A stretch of DNA of 6,111 nucleotides from an uncultured Solirubrobacterales bacterium (GTDB lineage Bacteria; Actinomycetota; Thermoleophilia; Solirubrobacterales; Solirubrobacteraceae): contig CAIKSH010000209.1 in the NCBI GenBank assembly GCA_903830015.1, positions 1 to 6,111 of the forward strand, written 5' to 3'. Under the pieces are notes generated by a model. It worked only from the letters and a program-made list of their open reading frames with translations, did not search any database and was not told the DNA's origin. The position numbers were made by a program, and so were the translations under genes. Position 1 is the stretch's first letter; the number at the start of each line of letters is the position of its first letter. Below, piece after piece: positions 1 through 6,111 of the stretch.

Positions 1-1325
1 CGTACCTGGACACCATCCGCGCCTTCCGAGGCCACTACCCGCACCCGCCGGATTTCGTGGCCCGGCCGGCCGACGAGGGCCAGGTCGAGGCGCTGCTCGA
101 GTGGGCCGGCGCCAGCCGCGTTGCCGTCATCCCCTACGGCGGCGGCACCAGCGTGGTTGGGGGAGTGGAGCCAGACGTTCCCGATGGTTACAACGGCACC
201 TGCTCGCTCGACCTGGGCGCACTGGACCGCGTGGTCGAGGTCGACGGGATCTCCCGCGCCGCCCTGATCGAGGCCGGCGCCGCCGGCCCGAGGCTGGAAG
301 AGCAGCTCGCCGGCCACGGCATGACCATGCGCTTCTACCCGCAGTCGTTCGAGTGCTCGACGCTCGGGGGCTGGATCGCCACGCGCGCCGGTGGCCACTT
401 CGCGACCAGGGCCACGCACGTCGACGACCTGGTCGAGTCGGTCCGGGCGATAACCCCGGCCGGCGCCTGGGAGTCGCGCCGGCTGCCGGGCTCGGGCGCC
501 GGCCCCAGCCCGGACCGGATGCTGCTCGGCTCGGAAGGGACGCTCGGCGTTATCACCCGCGCCTGGGTCCGCGTCCAGCCGCGCCCGGAGCACCGGGCCG
601 GGCGCTCGGTCCGCTTCCCCGACTTCGCCGCGGGCGTCGAGGCGTCCCGTGAGCTGGCCCAGAGCGGGCTCGACCCGGCCAACTGCCGGCTCATCGACGA
701 GCTCGAGGCCCAGCAGACCGGCTCGGGCGACGGCAGCTCGGCGCTGCTCGTTCTCGGCTTCGAGTCGACCGACGCGCCGGTCGAACACGACCTCGCCCGG
801 GCGCTGGAGATCTGCGCCGCCCACGGCGGCCAGTGGGATGAGCCCTCCGGGAACGCCGGAGCGGCCGGCGCCTGGCGCGAGGCCTTCCTGCGGATGCCCT
901 ACCTGCGGGACATGCTCGTTCAGCTCGGGGTGATGGCCGACACCTTCGAGACGGCCATTACCTGGGAGCGCTTCCCCGCCTTCCACGAGCAGGTCGCCGG
1001 CGCAGTGCGTGAGGCCCTGGGCGAGCCCTGCCGCGTGACCTGCCGCTTCACCCATCTCTATCCCGACGGCCCGGCTCCCTACTACACGGTGATCGTGCCG
1101 GCCCGGCGCGGGGACGAGGTCGCCCAGTGGCACGAGATGAAGGAGGCGGCCGGGACGGCGATTCTCGCCGCGGGGGGAACCATCACCCACCACCACGCCG
1201 TCGGCCGGGACCACCGGCCCTGGTACGACGAGCAGCGCCCGGAGCCGTTCGCCGCCGCCCTGGGCGCCGCCAAGCGCGAGCTCGACCCGGCCGGAATCCT
1301 TAATCCAGGGGTCCTGGTGGGCTGA
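1..1325 (+). CDS. FAD-binding oxidase / alkyl-DHAP synthase-like protein, 5'-partial
   Basis: This is a flavoprotein of the VAO/PCMH fold, closest in pattern to alkyldihydroxyacetonephosphate synthase (AGPS), which exchanges the acyl chain of acyl-DHAP for a fatty alcohol in ether-lipid synthesis. The frame is open from base 3, so the gene begins outside the window. The GTG at 57 lies inside a conserved stretch (PDFVARPADE) and is not the start. Of the 440 visible residues, 43-54 hold the FAD pyrophosphate loop (IPYGGGTSVVGG). FAD-domain motifs STLGGW (119-124) and LLGSEGTLGVIT (174-185) follow. A C-terminal HHH triplet (396-398) matches the AGPS active-site histidines. R302 in PYLRDM is a plausible match to the AGPS arginine near FAD. 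About 80-100 N-terminal residues are probably missing. Many bacterial homologues are uncharacterised and no ether-lipid gene is nearby, so family membership is secure but the substrate is not. Confidence 0.9.
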   Translation, partial: YLDTIRAFRGHYPHPPDFVARPADEGQVEALLEWAGASRVAVIPYGGGTSVVGGVEPDVPDGYNGTCSLDLGALDRVVEVDGISRAALIEAGAAGPRLEEQLAGHGMTMRFYPQSFECSTLGGWIATRAGGHFATRATHVDDLVESVRAITPAGAWESRRLPGSGAGPSPDRMLLGSEGTLGVITRAWVRVQPRPEHRAGRSVRFPDFAAGVEASRELAQSGLDPANCRLIDELEAQQTGSGDGSSALLVLGFESTDAPVEHDLARALEICAAHGGQWDEPSGNAGAAGAWREAFLRMPYLRDMLVQLGVMADTFETAITWERFPAFHEQVAGAVREALGEPCRVTCRFTHLYPDGPAPYYTVIVPARRGDEVAQWHEMKEAAGTAILAAGGTITHHHAVGRDHRPWYDEQRPEPFAAALGAAKRELDPAGILNPGVLVG

Positions 1326-1329
1326 GGGC

Positions 1330-1358
1330 TTGACAACAGGTGTGAGTGAGTACACACT
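1330..1358 (+). promoter_or_regulatory. Probable promoter of the tetR-MFS operon
   Basis: A perfect sigma-70-type -35 hexamer, TTGACA, lies at 1330-1335, five bases after the upstream stop codon. The -10 is weak. CACACT at 1353-1358 has 17-bp spacing and TACACA at 1351-1356 has 15-bp spacing; each matches three of six consensus bases. Either choice puts the transcription start at about 1362-1366, at or next to the ATG at 1366, so the mRNA would be leaderless or nearly so. The -10 region lies inside the palindrome at 1338-1365, so a bound repressor would block RNA polymerase. The -35 is clear; the -10 and start point are inferred. Confidence 0.6.
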
Positions 1359-1365
1359 CACACCT
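1338..1365 (+). promoter_or_regulatory. 28-bp palindromic operator, probably bound by the adjacent TetR protein
   Basis: The left half AGGTGTGAGTGAGT (1338-1351) is the reverse complement of the right half (1352-1365) at 13 of 14 base pairs. The only mismatch is the A1349/A1354 pair, two pairs from the centre. The site ends at the base before the ATG at 1366 and covers the spacer and -10 region of the promoter. Size, symmetry and position immediately upstream of a tetR gene are typical of an autoregulatory TetR-family operator. Assignment to this particular regulator is inference from adjacency. Confidence 0.8.
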
Positions 1366-1944
1366 ATGAAAACGGTCACCGCCTCTGCCAAGCCCGCGGA
1401 AAAGCGGATGTTGCGCCGCTCCGAGGACCGGCGCCCGGAACTGCTCGACGCCGCACTCGTCGAGTTCTCGCGCAAGGGCTTCTACGGCACGCCCACGACC
1501 GCGATCGCCGCCCGGGCCGGCATCTCGCAGGCCTACCTCTTCCGCCTCTATCCGACCAAGGAGGAGCTCTACGTCGCGTGCGTGGCCGAGGCATACGGGC
1601 GCGTACGGGAGGAGTTTGCGCGGGCCGGCGAGCCCCATCGCGGCGATCCGGAGGCGGCCCTGGACGCGATGGCCGAGGCCTACGATGCAATGCTCGGCGA
1701 GGGCGACATGCTCGTAAACCAGCTCCACAGCTACGCCGCCTGCCAGGAGCCCGCGATCCGCGAAGCGGTCCACGAAAACTTCGGCGCGATCGTCGAAACG
1801 GTGCGTGAGGTGAGCGGAGCGTCGGACGAAGAGGTCCAGCGCTTCATCGCCCACGGGATGCTGCTCAACGTGATCGGCGCGATCGGCGCGTCGGAGAGAG
1901 ACGAGCCCTGGGTGAAGACCATGACCTGCGAGGTGACCCCATGA
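1366..1944 (+). CDS. TetR/AcrR-family transcriptional repressor
   Basis: This 192-residue protein has the standard TetR layout. The N-terminal DNA-binding domain spans about residues 22-73, with helix 1 motif LLDAALVEFSRKGF (26-39) and a helix-turn-helix around TTAIAARAGISQAYLFRLY (44-62), followed by the family signature PTKEELY. The remaining, mostly helical part is the ligand-binding and dimerisation domain, including the stretch HGMLLNVIGAIGA near the C-terminus, as seen in many AcrR-like members. I chose ATG 1366 because it follows the operator directly; an in-frame TTG at 1330 overlaps the -35 box. A later ATG at 1408 would still keep the whole HTH. There is no Shine-Dalgarno before 1366, in line with a leaderless transcript. 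The stop overlaps the exporter start (ATGA). The protein probably represses its own operon and is released by an exporter substrate; the ligand is unknown. Confidence 0.93.
   Translation: MKTVTASAKPAEKRMLRRSEDRRPELLDAALVEFSRKGFYGTPTTAIAARAGISQAYLFRLYPTKEELYVACVAEAYGRVREEFARAGEPHRGDPEAALDAMAEAYDAMLGEGDMLVNQLHSYAACQEPAIREAVHENFGAIVETVREVSGASDEEVQRFIAHGMLLNVIGAIGASERDEPWVKTMTCEVTP
1930..1935 (+). promoter_or_regulatory. Ribosome binding site of the MFS exporter gene
   Basis: GAGGTG lies five bases before ATG 1941, inside the last codons of tetR. It supports this start. Together with the ATGA overlap it suggests that the exporter is translated both by re-initiation and by direct ribosome binding. 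Confidence 0.7.
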
Positions 1945-3395
1945 GCAGCGCTCCACGCGCCTCGGCCACCAAGCCGCTGATCACCTTCGTCCTGGTCTCG
2001 ACCGGGCTCTTCATGGTCACGCTCGACAACCTGGTCGTCTCGACGGCCCTGCCGGTGATCCGCCTCGATCTCGGCGCGTCGCTCCAGCAGCTCGAGTGGA
2101 CGGTCAACGCCTACACGCTCGCCTTCGCGGTCTTCCTGCTCACCGGGGCCGCGCTCGGCGACCGCTTCGGCCGCCGCCGCATGTTCTCGACCGGGATCCT
2201 CGTGTTCGCCCTGGCCTCGGCCGGCGCCGCCCTGGCGCCGGACGCCGGCTTCCTGGTCGCGGCGCGCGCGGTCCAGGGGCTCGGTGCGGCGCTGGTCACC
2301 CCGCTTTCGCTCACCCTGCTCTCCGAGGCGGTGCCCGACGGCAAGCGGGGCCTGGCCATCGGCGCGTGGTCCGGCGTATCCGGGCTCGGCGTCGCGATGG
2401 GCCCGGTGGTCGGCGGGGCGATAACCGAGGGGATCTCCTGGCAGTGGATCTTCTGGGTGAACGTCCCGATCGGCCTCGTCGTCGCCCCGCTGGCCGCCCG
2501 GTTCCTGGTGGAGAGCTACGGCCCGGACCGGGGCCTTGACCCACGGGGGCTGGCGCTGGCCATCGCCGCCCTCTTCCCGATCACCTTCGGCGTGATCCGC
2601 GCCAGCGAGCTCGGCTGGGGGAGCACCACGGTCCTGGTCTCGCTGGCGGCCGGCCTGCTCCTGCTCGTCGCCTTCATCGTCGCCGAGAGCCGGGCCCGGG
2701 AGCCGATGCTCCCGATGCGCTTCTTTCGCAGCCGAGCCTTCTCGGCCACCAACGGAGCCTCGTTCGCGATGTTCTTCGGGATCTTCGGCTCGATCTTCTT
2801 CCTCTCCCAGTACTTCGTGACCGTTCAGGGCCTCAACCCGCTCCAGGCGGGGATCCGGATCCTGCCGTGGACGGCGATGCCGATCTTCGTCGCCCCGGTG
2901 GCCGGCCTGCTCTCCGACCGCGTCGGGGCCCGGCCGCTGATGGCGACCGGCCTCGCGCTGCAGGCCTTCGCGATGTTCTGGGTTTCCCGCTTTGTCGCCG
3001 TCGATACCCCCTACGTGGACTGGCTGCCGGCCTTCGTGGCCGCCGGCGTCGGCATGTCGCTCGTCTTCGCCCCGTCGGCCAACGCGGTGCTCTCCTCGGT
3101 GAAGCCCAATGAGGCGGGAAAGGCCTCGGGAGCGACCAACACCATCCGGGAGCTCGGGGGCGTCTTCGGGGTCTCGATCCTGGCCACCGTCTTCGCCGGA
3201 GCCGGCGGCTACGCCTCTCCCCAGGACTACGTCGACGGGATGCGCGCGGCGCTCCCGGTCGGTGCCGCGGTGCTCGTTGCCGGTGCGCTGGTGGCGCTTC
3301 TCATACCGCGCTTCACCTCTCCGGGACAGGCCGGTGAACAGGAGGTTGCGACCGGCGCGGAGGGCGAGTCGGCGCCGGTAACCTCGGCGGCGTGA
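1941..3395 (+). CDS. MFS drug exporter, DHA2 (14-TMS, EmrB/QacA-type) family
   Basis: This 484-residue inner-membrane protein is a predicted proton-driven antiporter that expels drugs or other small hydrophobic molecules. Fourteen hydrophobic segments can be counted by eye, as in the DHA2 family. The first covers about residues 13-40 with motif D1 (LDNLVVSTALPVI, D29). Motif A, GDRFGRRR, lies at 73-80 in the loop between helices 2 and 3. The antiporter motif C, GVSGLGVAMGPVVGG, lies at 145-159 in helix 5. The last helix ends near LLIPRF, followed by a short acidic cytoplasmic tail. Length is normal for the family. The gene overlaps tetR by four bases and the next gene by four, so the three form one transcription unit, presumably induced when the TetR protein leaves its operator. 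Substrate cannot be told from sequence; there is no adjacent EmrA-type partner. Confidence 0.95.
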   Translation: MSSAPRASATKPLITFVLVSTGLFMVTLDNLVVSTALPVIRLDLGASLQQLEWTVNAYTLAFAVFLLTGAALGDRFGRRRMFSTGILVFALASAGAALAPDAGFLVAARAVQGLGAALVTPLSLTLLSEAVPDGKRGLAIGAWSGVSGLGVAMGPVVGGAITEGISWQWIFWVNVPIGLVVAPLAARFLVESYGPDRGLDPRGLALAIAALFPITFGVIRASELGWGSTTVLVSLAAGLLLLVAFIVAESRAREPMLPMRFFRSRAFSATNGASFAMFFGIFGSIFFLSQYFVTVQGLNPLQAGIRILPWTAMPIFVAPVAGLLSDRVGARPLMATGLALQAFAMFWVSRFVAVDTPYVDWLPAFVAAGVGMSLVFAPSANAVLSSVKPNEAGKASGATNTIRELGGVFGVSILATVFAGAGGYASPQDYVDGMRAALPVGAAVLVAGALVALLIPRFTSPGQAGEQEVATGAEGESAPVTSAA

Positions 3396-3742
3396 GCGAT
3401 TTCGAGTCGAAGAACCTCGCCGCCATCCGGGCCGCGCTCGACCAGCACAACGAAAGCTGCCCGGTCCCGGCCAACGCGATCCTGCTCAATCCCGTCGACC
3501 ACGGGCTCATCGGGTGGGAAGAGCTCTGGGGGCTGCCGGTCCTCGCCGACGACCGCGTGCCCACCAAGCGGGTCCGGATCCAGTGCGACGGCTCGGCGTT
3601 CGGGATCGAGGAAGAGGTCGCCGAGGCCGTCTCCCGCGAGATGCCCGTGGAGGTGCCGGTCGTCGTTCCGGTCGGGCCCGGCGAGGAGGACATGCCGGAG
3701 TTCCCGAACGACCCGGTCGAGCTGCCGCCCGAGCGCGACTGA
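3392..3742 (+). CDS. Small protein of unknown function, coupled to the MFS exporter
   Basis: I do not recognise this 116-residue protein. It starts at GTG 3392, whose last two bases belong to the exporter stop codon (GTGA). No Shine-Dalgarno is obvious, so translation probably depends on coupling to the exporter. Residues 1-82 look like a compact globular domain: a short N-terminal helix (LAAIRAALDQHN), a Pro/hydrophobic stretch with NPVDHGLIGWEELWGLPV (33-50), then a basic strand KRVRIQC. Cysteines occur at 23 and 65. Residues 84-116 are a Pro/Val-rich acidic tail that is probably disordered. There is no signal peptide or membrane helix, so it should be cytosolic. Codon use matches its neighbours and the frame is intact up to three bases before the converging gene, which argues for a real gene. 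A role linked to the exporter or its substrate is only an inference from coupling. Confidence 0.78.
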   Translation: MSDFESKNLAAIRAALDQHNESCPVPANAILLNPVDHGLIGWEELWGLPVLADDRVPTKRVRIQCDGSAFGIEEEVAEAVSREMPVEVPVVVPVGPGEEDMPEFPNDPVELPPERD

Positions 3743-3745
3743 GCC

Positions 3746-4756
3746 CTAGATCGTCGCCGGCGTGAACTCGCCCGACTCGGGCAGGGCGGCGGTCCGGGCG
3801 GCCTTGGTGAAGTCGGTCTTCGCCAGGTCGATGACGTAGGTGTTCGGGTCGTCGATCGTCCGGTACGAGTAGCGCTTGCCGGTGATGTTGCTGATCGTCG
3901 ACCAGCTGGTCACCTCGTTGGACATGCCCTCGCCCGGCACCGGCTCCTTGATCAGCCCTGGCGTGATGTCGAAGTTGTTGAGGATGTGGAGCGCGAGCTG
4001 CTCGGAGGCGTGCCCGTCCTCGGGCTGGTCGGAGAGGCTGACCTGCGTGAACGCGCGCACGTACCGGGACGGCGGCGACGAGTCGCCGGGCAGCCCCATG
4101 ATTCCCTGGCCCTGCCCGAGCGGGGCGATCTCCACGTGGTCGACCTTCATGGCCTGCGGGTCGACGGAGGAGAGCCCCACGTAGTTGGAGAGGTTGGTGT
4201 GGTGCCACTCCATGTAAGGGGCGTTGGTTCCCACGCCGAGCGGGTTGTTGACGACCCGGATTCCCTCGGGGTGGTACTCGATGGCCAGCGAGTCCTTCTC
4301 GTCGTGCACCAGCACGTGGCAGGTCGGAACGAAGCCCATACCCGGGTCCAGGCCCCAGACGTTGACGGAGACCAGCGCCTCGCGCACGTCGCCCAGCGAG
4401 GTGCAGGTGCCGAGCAGGAAGGAGACGACCTCCACCTGCGCCAGGTCGCTGCCGTCTCCCTTGAACTCCTGGAAGGTGCAGTAGCCCGGCATGTAGAGCA
4501 TGTGCGCCGAGAGGCCGGCGTCGTTCATCCCGTCAACGAGCCAGACCGGGTTCTCGAATCCGGCCATCCCGACCACCCCGTGCTCGGCGGTCCAGCCCTT
4601 TGACGGGTCCTTGCTTCCCTTCGGGACGCTGCCGGTGCCCTCGTAGTCGGCCGGCAGGGCGGCCAGGCACCAGGGCAGCATCGGCGGGAACTCCATCGTC
4701 CGGCCCACCACGACCGAACCGTCCTTGGCCGTCTTGTTCTTGAAGTTCGTGCACAT
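3746..4756 (-). CDS. Choloylglycine hydrolase / linear amide C-N hydrolase family (Ntn hydrolase)
   Basis: This 336-residue Ntn hydrolase belongs to the family of bile salt hydrolases, penicillin V acylases and some acyl-homoserine-lactone acylases, which cleave linear amide bonds with an N-terminal cysteine. The protein starts MCTNF, so removal of Met exposes the nucleophile Cys2. Other family active-site positions are visible: R19 and E22 in GRTMEF (Arg18 and Asp21 of bile salt hydrolases, with Glu here), N78 in DGMNDAGL, N178 in TNAPYMEWHHTNL, and R231 in PPSRYVRA. ATG 4756 is fixed by Cys2 and by a GGAGG six bases upstream. The same frame stays open far upstream, but that stretch is Arg/Pro/Gly-rich and out of frame with the real upstream gene. 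There is no signal peptide, so it is probably cytosolic. It may be co-transcribed with the Ppx gene 38 bases upstream. Substrate unresolved. Confidence 0.93.
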   Translation of the reverse strand: MCTNFKNKTAKDGSVVVGRTMEFPPMLPWCLAALPADYEGTGSVPKGSKDPSKGWTAEHGVVGMAGFENPVWLVDGMNDAGLSAHMLYMPGYCTFQEFKGDGSDLAQVEVVSFLLGTCTSLGDVREALVSVNVWGLDPGMGFVPTCHVLVHDEKDSLAIEYHPEGIRVVNNPLGVGTNAPYMEWHHTNLSNYVGLSSVDPQAMKVDHVEIAPLGQGQGIMGLPGDSSPPSRYVRAFTQVSLSDQPEDGHASEQLALHILNNFDITPGLIKEPVPGEGMSNEVTSWSTISNITGKRYSYRTIDDPNTYVIDLAKTDFTKAARTAALPESGEFTPATI

Positions 4757-4762
4757 CGCTTT

Positions 4763-4767
4763 CCTCC
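4763..4767 (-). promoter_or_regulatory. Strong ribosome binding site of the Ntn hydrolase gene
   Basis: On the minus strand the sequence reads GGGAGGAAAGCG directly before the ATG. The GGAGG core sits six bases upstream of the start, near-ideal spacing. It decides the start codon and shows that the much longer open frame upstream is not translated as a fusion. Confidence 0.85.
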
Positions 4768-4794
4768 CGTCGGCCCCGGCCCAGCGCCGAGACC

Positions 4795-6111
4795 CTAGCC
4801 CACGAAGCGCAGCGGCTGGCCGAAGGCGCGTTCGAAGAGCTCGCTTTCGCGCGCGGCTGCCCAGCGGGCCACCGGTACCGGGGTGTCGGCCACCAGCGCG
4901 AGCTCGACTCCCTTCCCGTTGGCCAGGACATGCGCCTCGGCGACCGCCTGGTCGCGGCTTCTCTCGAGGTCCTCGGCGAGGCGCAGCAGCACGGCGCAGC
5001 GCTCGATCAGCTCGGGGTCGCCGGGCTTCATCAGGGCCTCGAACGGCCCGGCCACCGGCTGGCCCTTGCGGTGGTAGCGGACGATCTGCCCGATCAGGGC
5101 CATCTCGCGCTGGGAGAACCCGGGCAGGCCGGCGTTGAGGATCAGGTAGCGGGAGTGCTTGTGGTGGTCGTCGTAGTTGATCGCCACGCCGATGTCGTGG
5201 AGCAGGCAGGCGGCCCACAGCAGCTCGCGCTCCTTGGGGTCGGCCCGGTGCAGGCCGGCGTCCCCCAGCTCGTCGAAGAGCCCGAGGGCCAGCGCGGCGA
5301 CATGGCGGGTATGGCGCGCGTGAGGGTCGTACTGGGAGGCGAGGTTCAGCACGCTGGCGGCGCGCACGTCCTCGAAGAGCGGCTCGGGGCGGCCGGCGAG
5401 GAGGCGCTCGAGGAAGACCCCTTCCCGCAGGCCGGCCTCGGTCACCCGCACCTTCTTGAAGCCGCTCGCCTCGAGGACCTGTTCGACGACGATCGCGCCA
5501 GCCAGGATGATGTCGCCCCGGGCCGGCTTGATTCCGTGTACCTCGCCGCGCTCGGCGGCCGGCATGGCGGCCAGGATCCCGATCAGGTCGTCGAGGGTCC
5601 GGCGCTTGAGGCTGAACCCCTGGACGCCGAACTCCGGCTTTCCCTCCAGGTGCTGTGCTGCTGCGGCCAGGTTGCGGATCGCCCCGCCGACCCCCACCAG
5701 CTCGCCTTCGGCCCCGCCGAGCCAGCGCGCCTGTTCGAGCCGCTCGGTGACGTGCCGGCGCAGCCGGTCGAGCTGCTTTTCGGTGGCCGGGCCGTCCGAG
5801 TCGAGGAACTTCTCGGTCATGCGGACGGCTCCCAGGCGCCACGAGTCCAGCTCGGTGGCCGCCCAGTCGTCGACCTTCACCAGCTGGAGCGATCCGCCGC
5901 CGAGCTCCAGGACGGCCCCGCTGCGCAGGCTGGTCGAGTTGACCGCGGCCAGGTACCCGTATCGGGCTTCCTCCTCGCCGCTCAGCACCCGGATCTCCAT
6001 TCCGGTCAGCTCGCGCGCACGGTCGATCAGGTCGGCGGCGTTGGGGGCGTCACGGATCGCACTGGTCGCGACGGCCACCTGCTCGGCCGGACCCAGCTCG
6101 CTGGCGGCGCA
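4795..6111 (-). CDS. Ppx/GppA-family phosphatase with C-terminal HD domain (exopolyphosphatase-like), 5'-partial
   Basis: This family removes terminal phosphates from polyphosphate (Ppx) or pppGpp (GppA), in the cytosol. The frame is open to the window edge, so about 80-100 N-terminal residues are missing; GTG 6078 is internal to the motif VAVATSAIRDAPN. Of the 438 visible residues, the actin-like ASKHA part has ATSAIRDA (15-22), SGEEEAR (44-50, whose E48 aligns with catalytic Glu121 of E. coli Ppx), the phosphate loop ELGGGSLQ (69-76) and GVGGAIRNLA (about 138-147). An HD-type domain follows, with H270, H305-D306 (LLHDIG), DHHKHS (315-320) and RYHRKG (345-350). The usual loop is D-x-GGGSTE; here the Asp is Glu (69) and the closing Glu is Gln (76). 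The full length would be near the usual 500 residues. Ppx-type activity is likelier than GppA but unproven. Confidence 0.92.
   Translation of the reverse strand, partial: CAASELGPAEQVAVATSAIRDAPNAADLIDRARELTGMEIRVLSGEEEARYGYLAAVNSTSLRSGAVLELGGGSLQLVKVDDWAATELDSWRLGAVRMTEKFLDSDGPATEKQLDRLRRHVTERLEQARWLGGAEGELVGVGGAIRNLAAAAQHLEGKPEFGVQGFSLKRRTLDDLIGILAAMPAAERGEVHGIKPARGDIILAGAIVVEQVLEASGFKKVRVTEAGLREGVFLERLLAGRPEPLFEDVRAASVLNLASQYDPHARHTRHVAALALGLFDELGDAGLHRADPKERELLWAACLLHDIGVAINYDDHHKHSRYLILNAGLPGFSQREMALIGQIVRYHRKGQPVAGPFEALMKPGDPELIERCAVLLRLAEDLERSRDQAVAEAHVLANGKGVELALVADTPVPVARWAAARESELFERAFGQPLRFVG

Noticed and set aside
57..59. GTG 57 as the start of the FAD-binding protein.
   Set aside because: The frame is open upstream to base 3 with family-like sequence (YLDTIRAFRGHYPHPPDF), and the bacterial family is normally about 80-100 residues longer at the N-terminus than what is visible.
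1330..1365. TTG at 1330 as the start codon of tetR, adding 12 residues.
   Set aside because: This TTG is the first three bases of the TTGACA -35 box, and the added codons are the operator palindrome. It would lie upstream of the probable transcription start.
1326..1365. A Rho-independent terminator between the FAD-protein gene and tetR.
   Set aside because: The only inverted repeat in the gap is the operator, which is not followed by a T-run (the tetR ATG follows directly). Read-through from the upstream gene remains possible.
1300..1956. A 218-residue open frame on the minus strand opposite tetR.
   Set aside because: It mirrors the codon structure of a clearly conserved gene in high-GC DNA, has no recognisable domain, and runs through the operator.
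3770..3782. A perfect short inverted repeat, GCCCGACTCGGGC, just inside the 3' end of the Ntn hydrolase gene, as a possible terminator for the convergent operons.
   Set aside because: The stem is only 5-6 bp with a 1-3 base loop, there is no T-tract on either strand, and it encodes conserved-looking C-terminal residues. Such repeats are expected by chance at this GC content.
3986..4603. A 205-residue plus-strand open frame opposite the Ntn hydrolase gene.
   Set aside because: Its Val/His/Arg/Gly-rich composition is typical of antisense shadows of GC-rich genes. The opposing gene has all its catalytic motifs and a strong RBS.
4757..5842. The reading frame of the Ntn hydrolase stays open on the minus strand up to 5842, suggesting a 698-residue fusion.
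   Set aside because: The added stretch is Arg/Pro/Gly-rich without domains, is out of frame with the well-conserved Ppx gene on the same strand, and would bury Cys2, which must be N-terminal. The strong GGAGG at 4763-4767 marks the true start.

Overview
The window is high-GC DNA (roughly 70% by eye). It has tightly packed genes, GC-rich third codon positions, GTG starts and 4-base start/stop overlaps. This fits an actinobacterium, possibly the Thermoleophilia/Solirubrobacterales side of the phylum. That placement is inference; no marker gene is present. There are no RNA genes, insertion sequences, CRISPR arrays or phage genes, and no gap without a gene exceeds about 40 bases.

Plus strand, 1-3742. 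A 5'-truncated FAD-dependent oxidase/synthase of the alkyl-dihydroxyacetone-phosphate synthase (AGPS) type ends at 1325. A 40-base gap follows, holding a consensus -35 box and a near-perfect 28-bp palindrome that ends at the base before the next ATG. Then come three genes joined by 4-base overlaps: a TetR-family repressor (1366-1944), a 14-helix DHA2-type MFS exporter (1941-3395) and a 116-residue protein I do not recognise (3392-3742). The likely logic is an efflux cassette in which the repressor binds the palindrome, represses its own operon, and is released by a compound the exporter removes.

Minus strand, 3746-6111. A 5'-truncated Ppx/GppA-type exopolyphosphatase with a C-terminal HD domain (6111-4795) is followed after 38 bases by a choloylglycine-hydrolase-family Ntn hydrolase (4756-3746) that has a strong ribosome binding site. 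The two may be co-transcribed, but no shared function is evident. The two strands converge tail to tail, with only 3 bases between stop codons.

I found no clear new multi-gene system. The points most worth a second look are the TetR operator and probable leaderless start, the altered metal-site motif of the Ppx protein, and the unknown protein coupled to the exporter.
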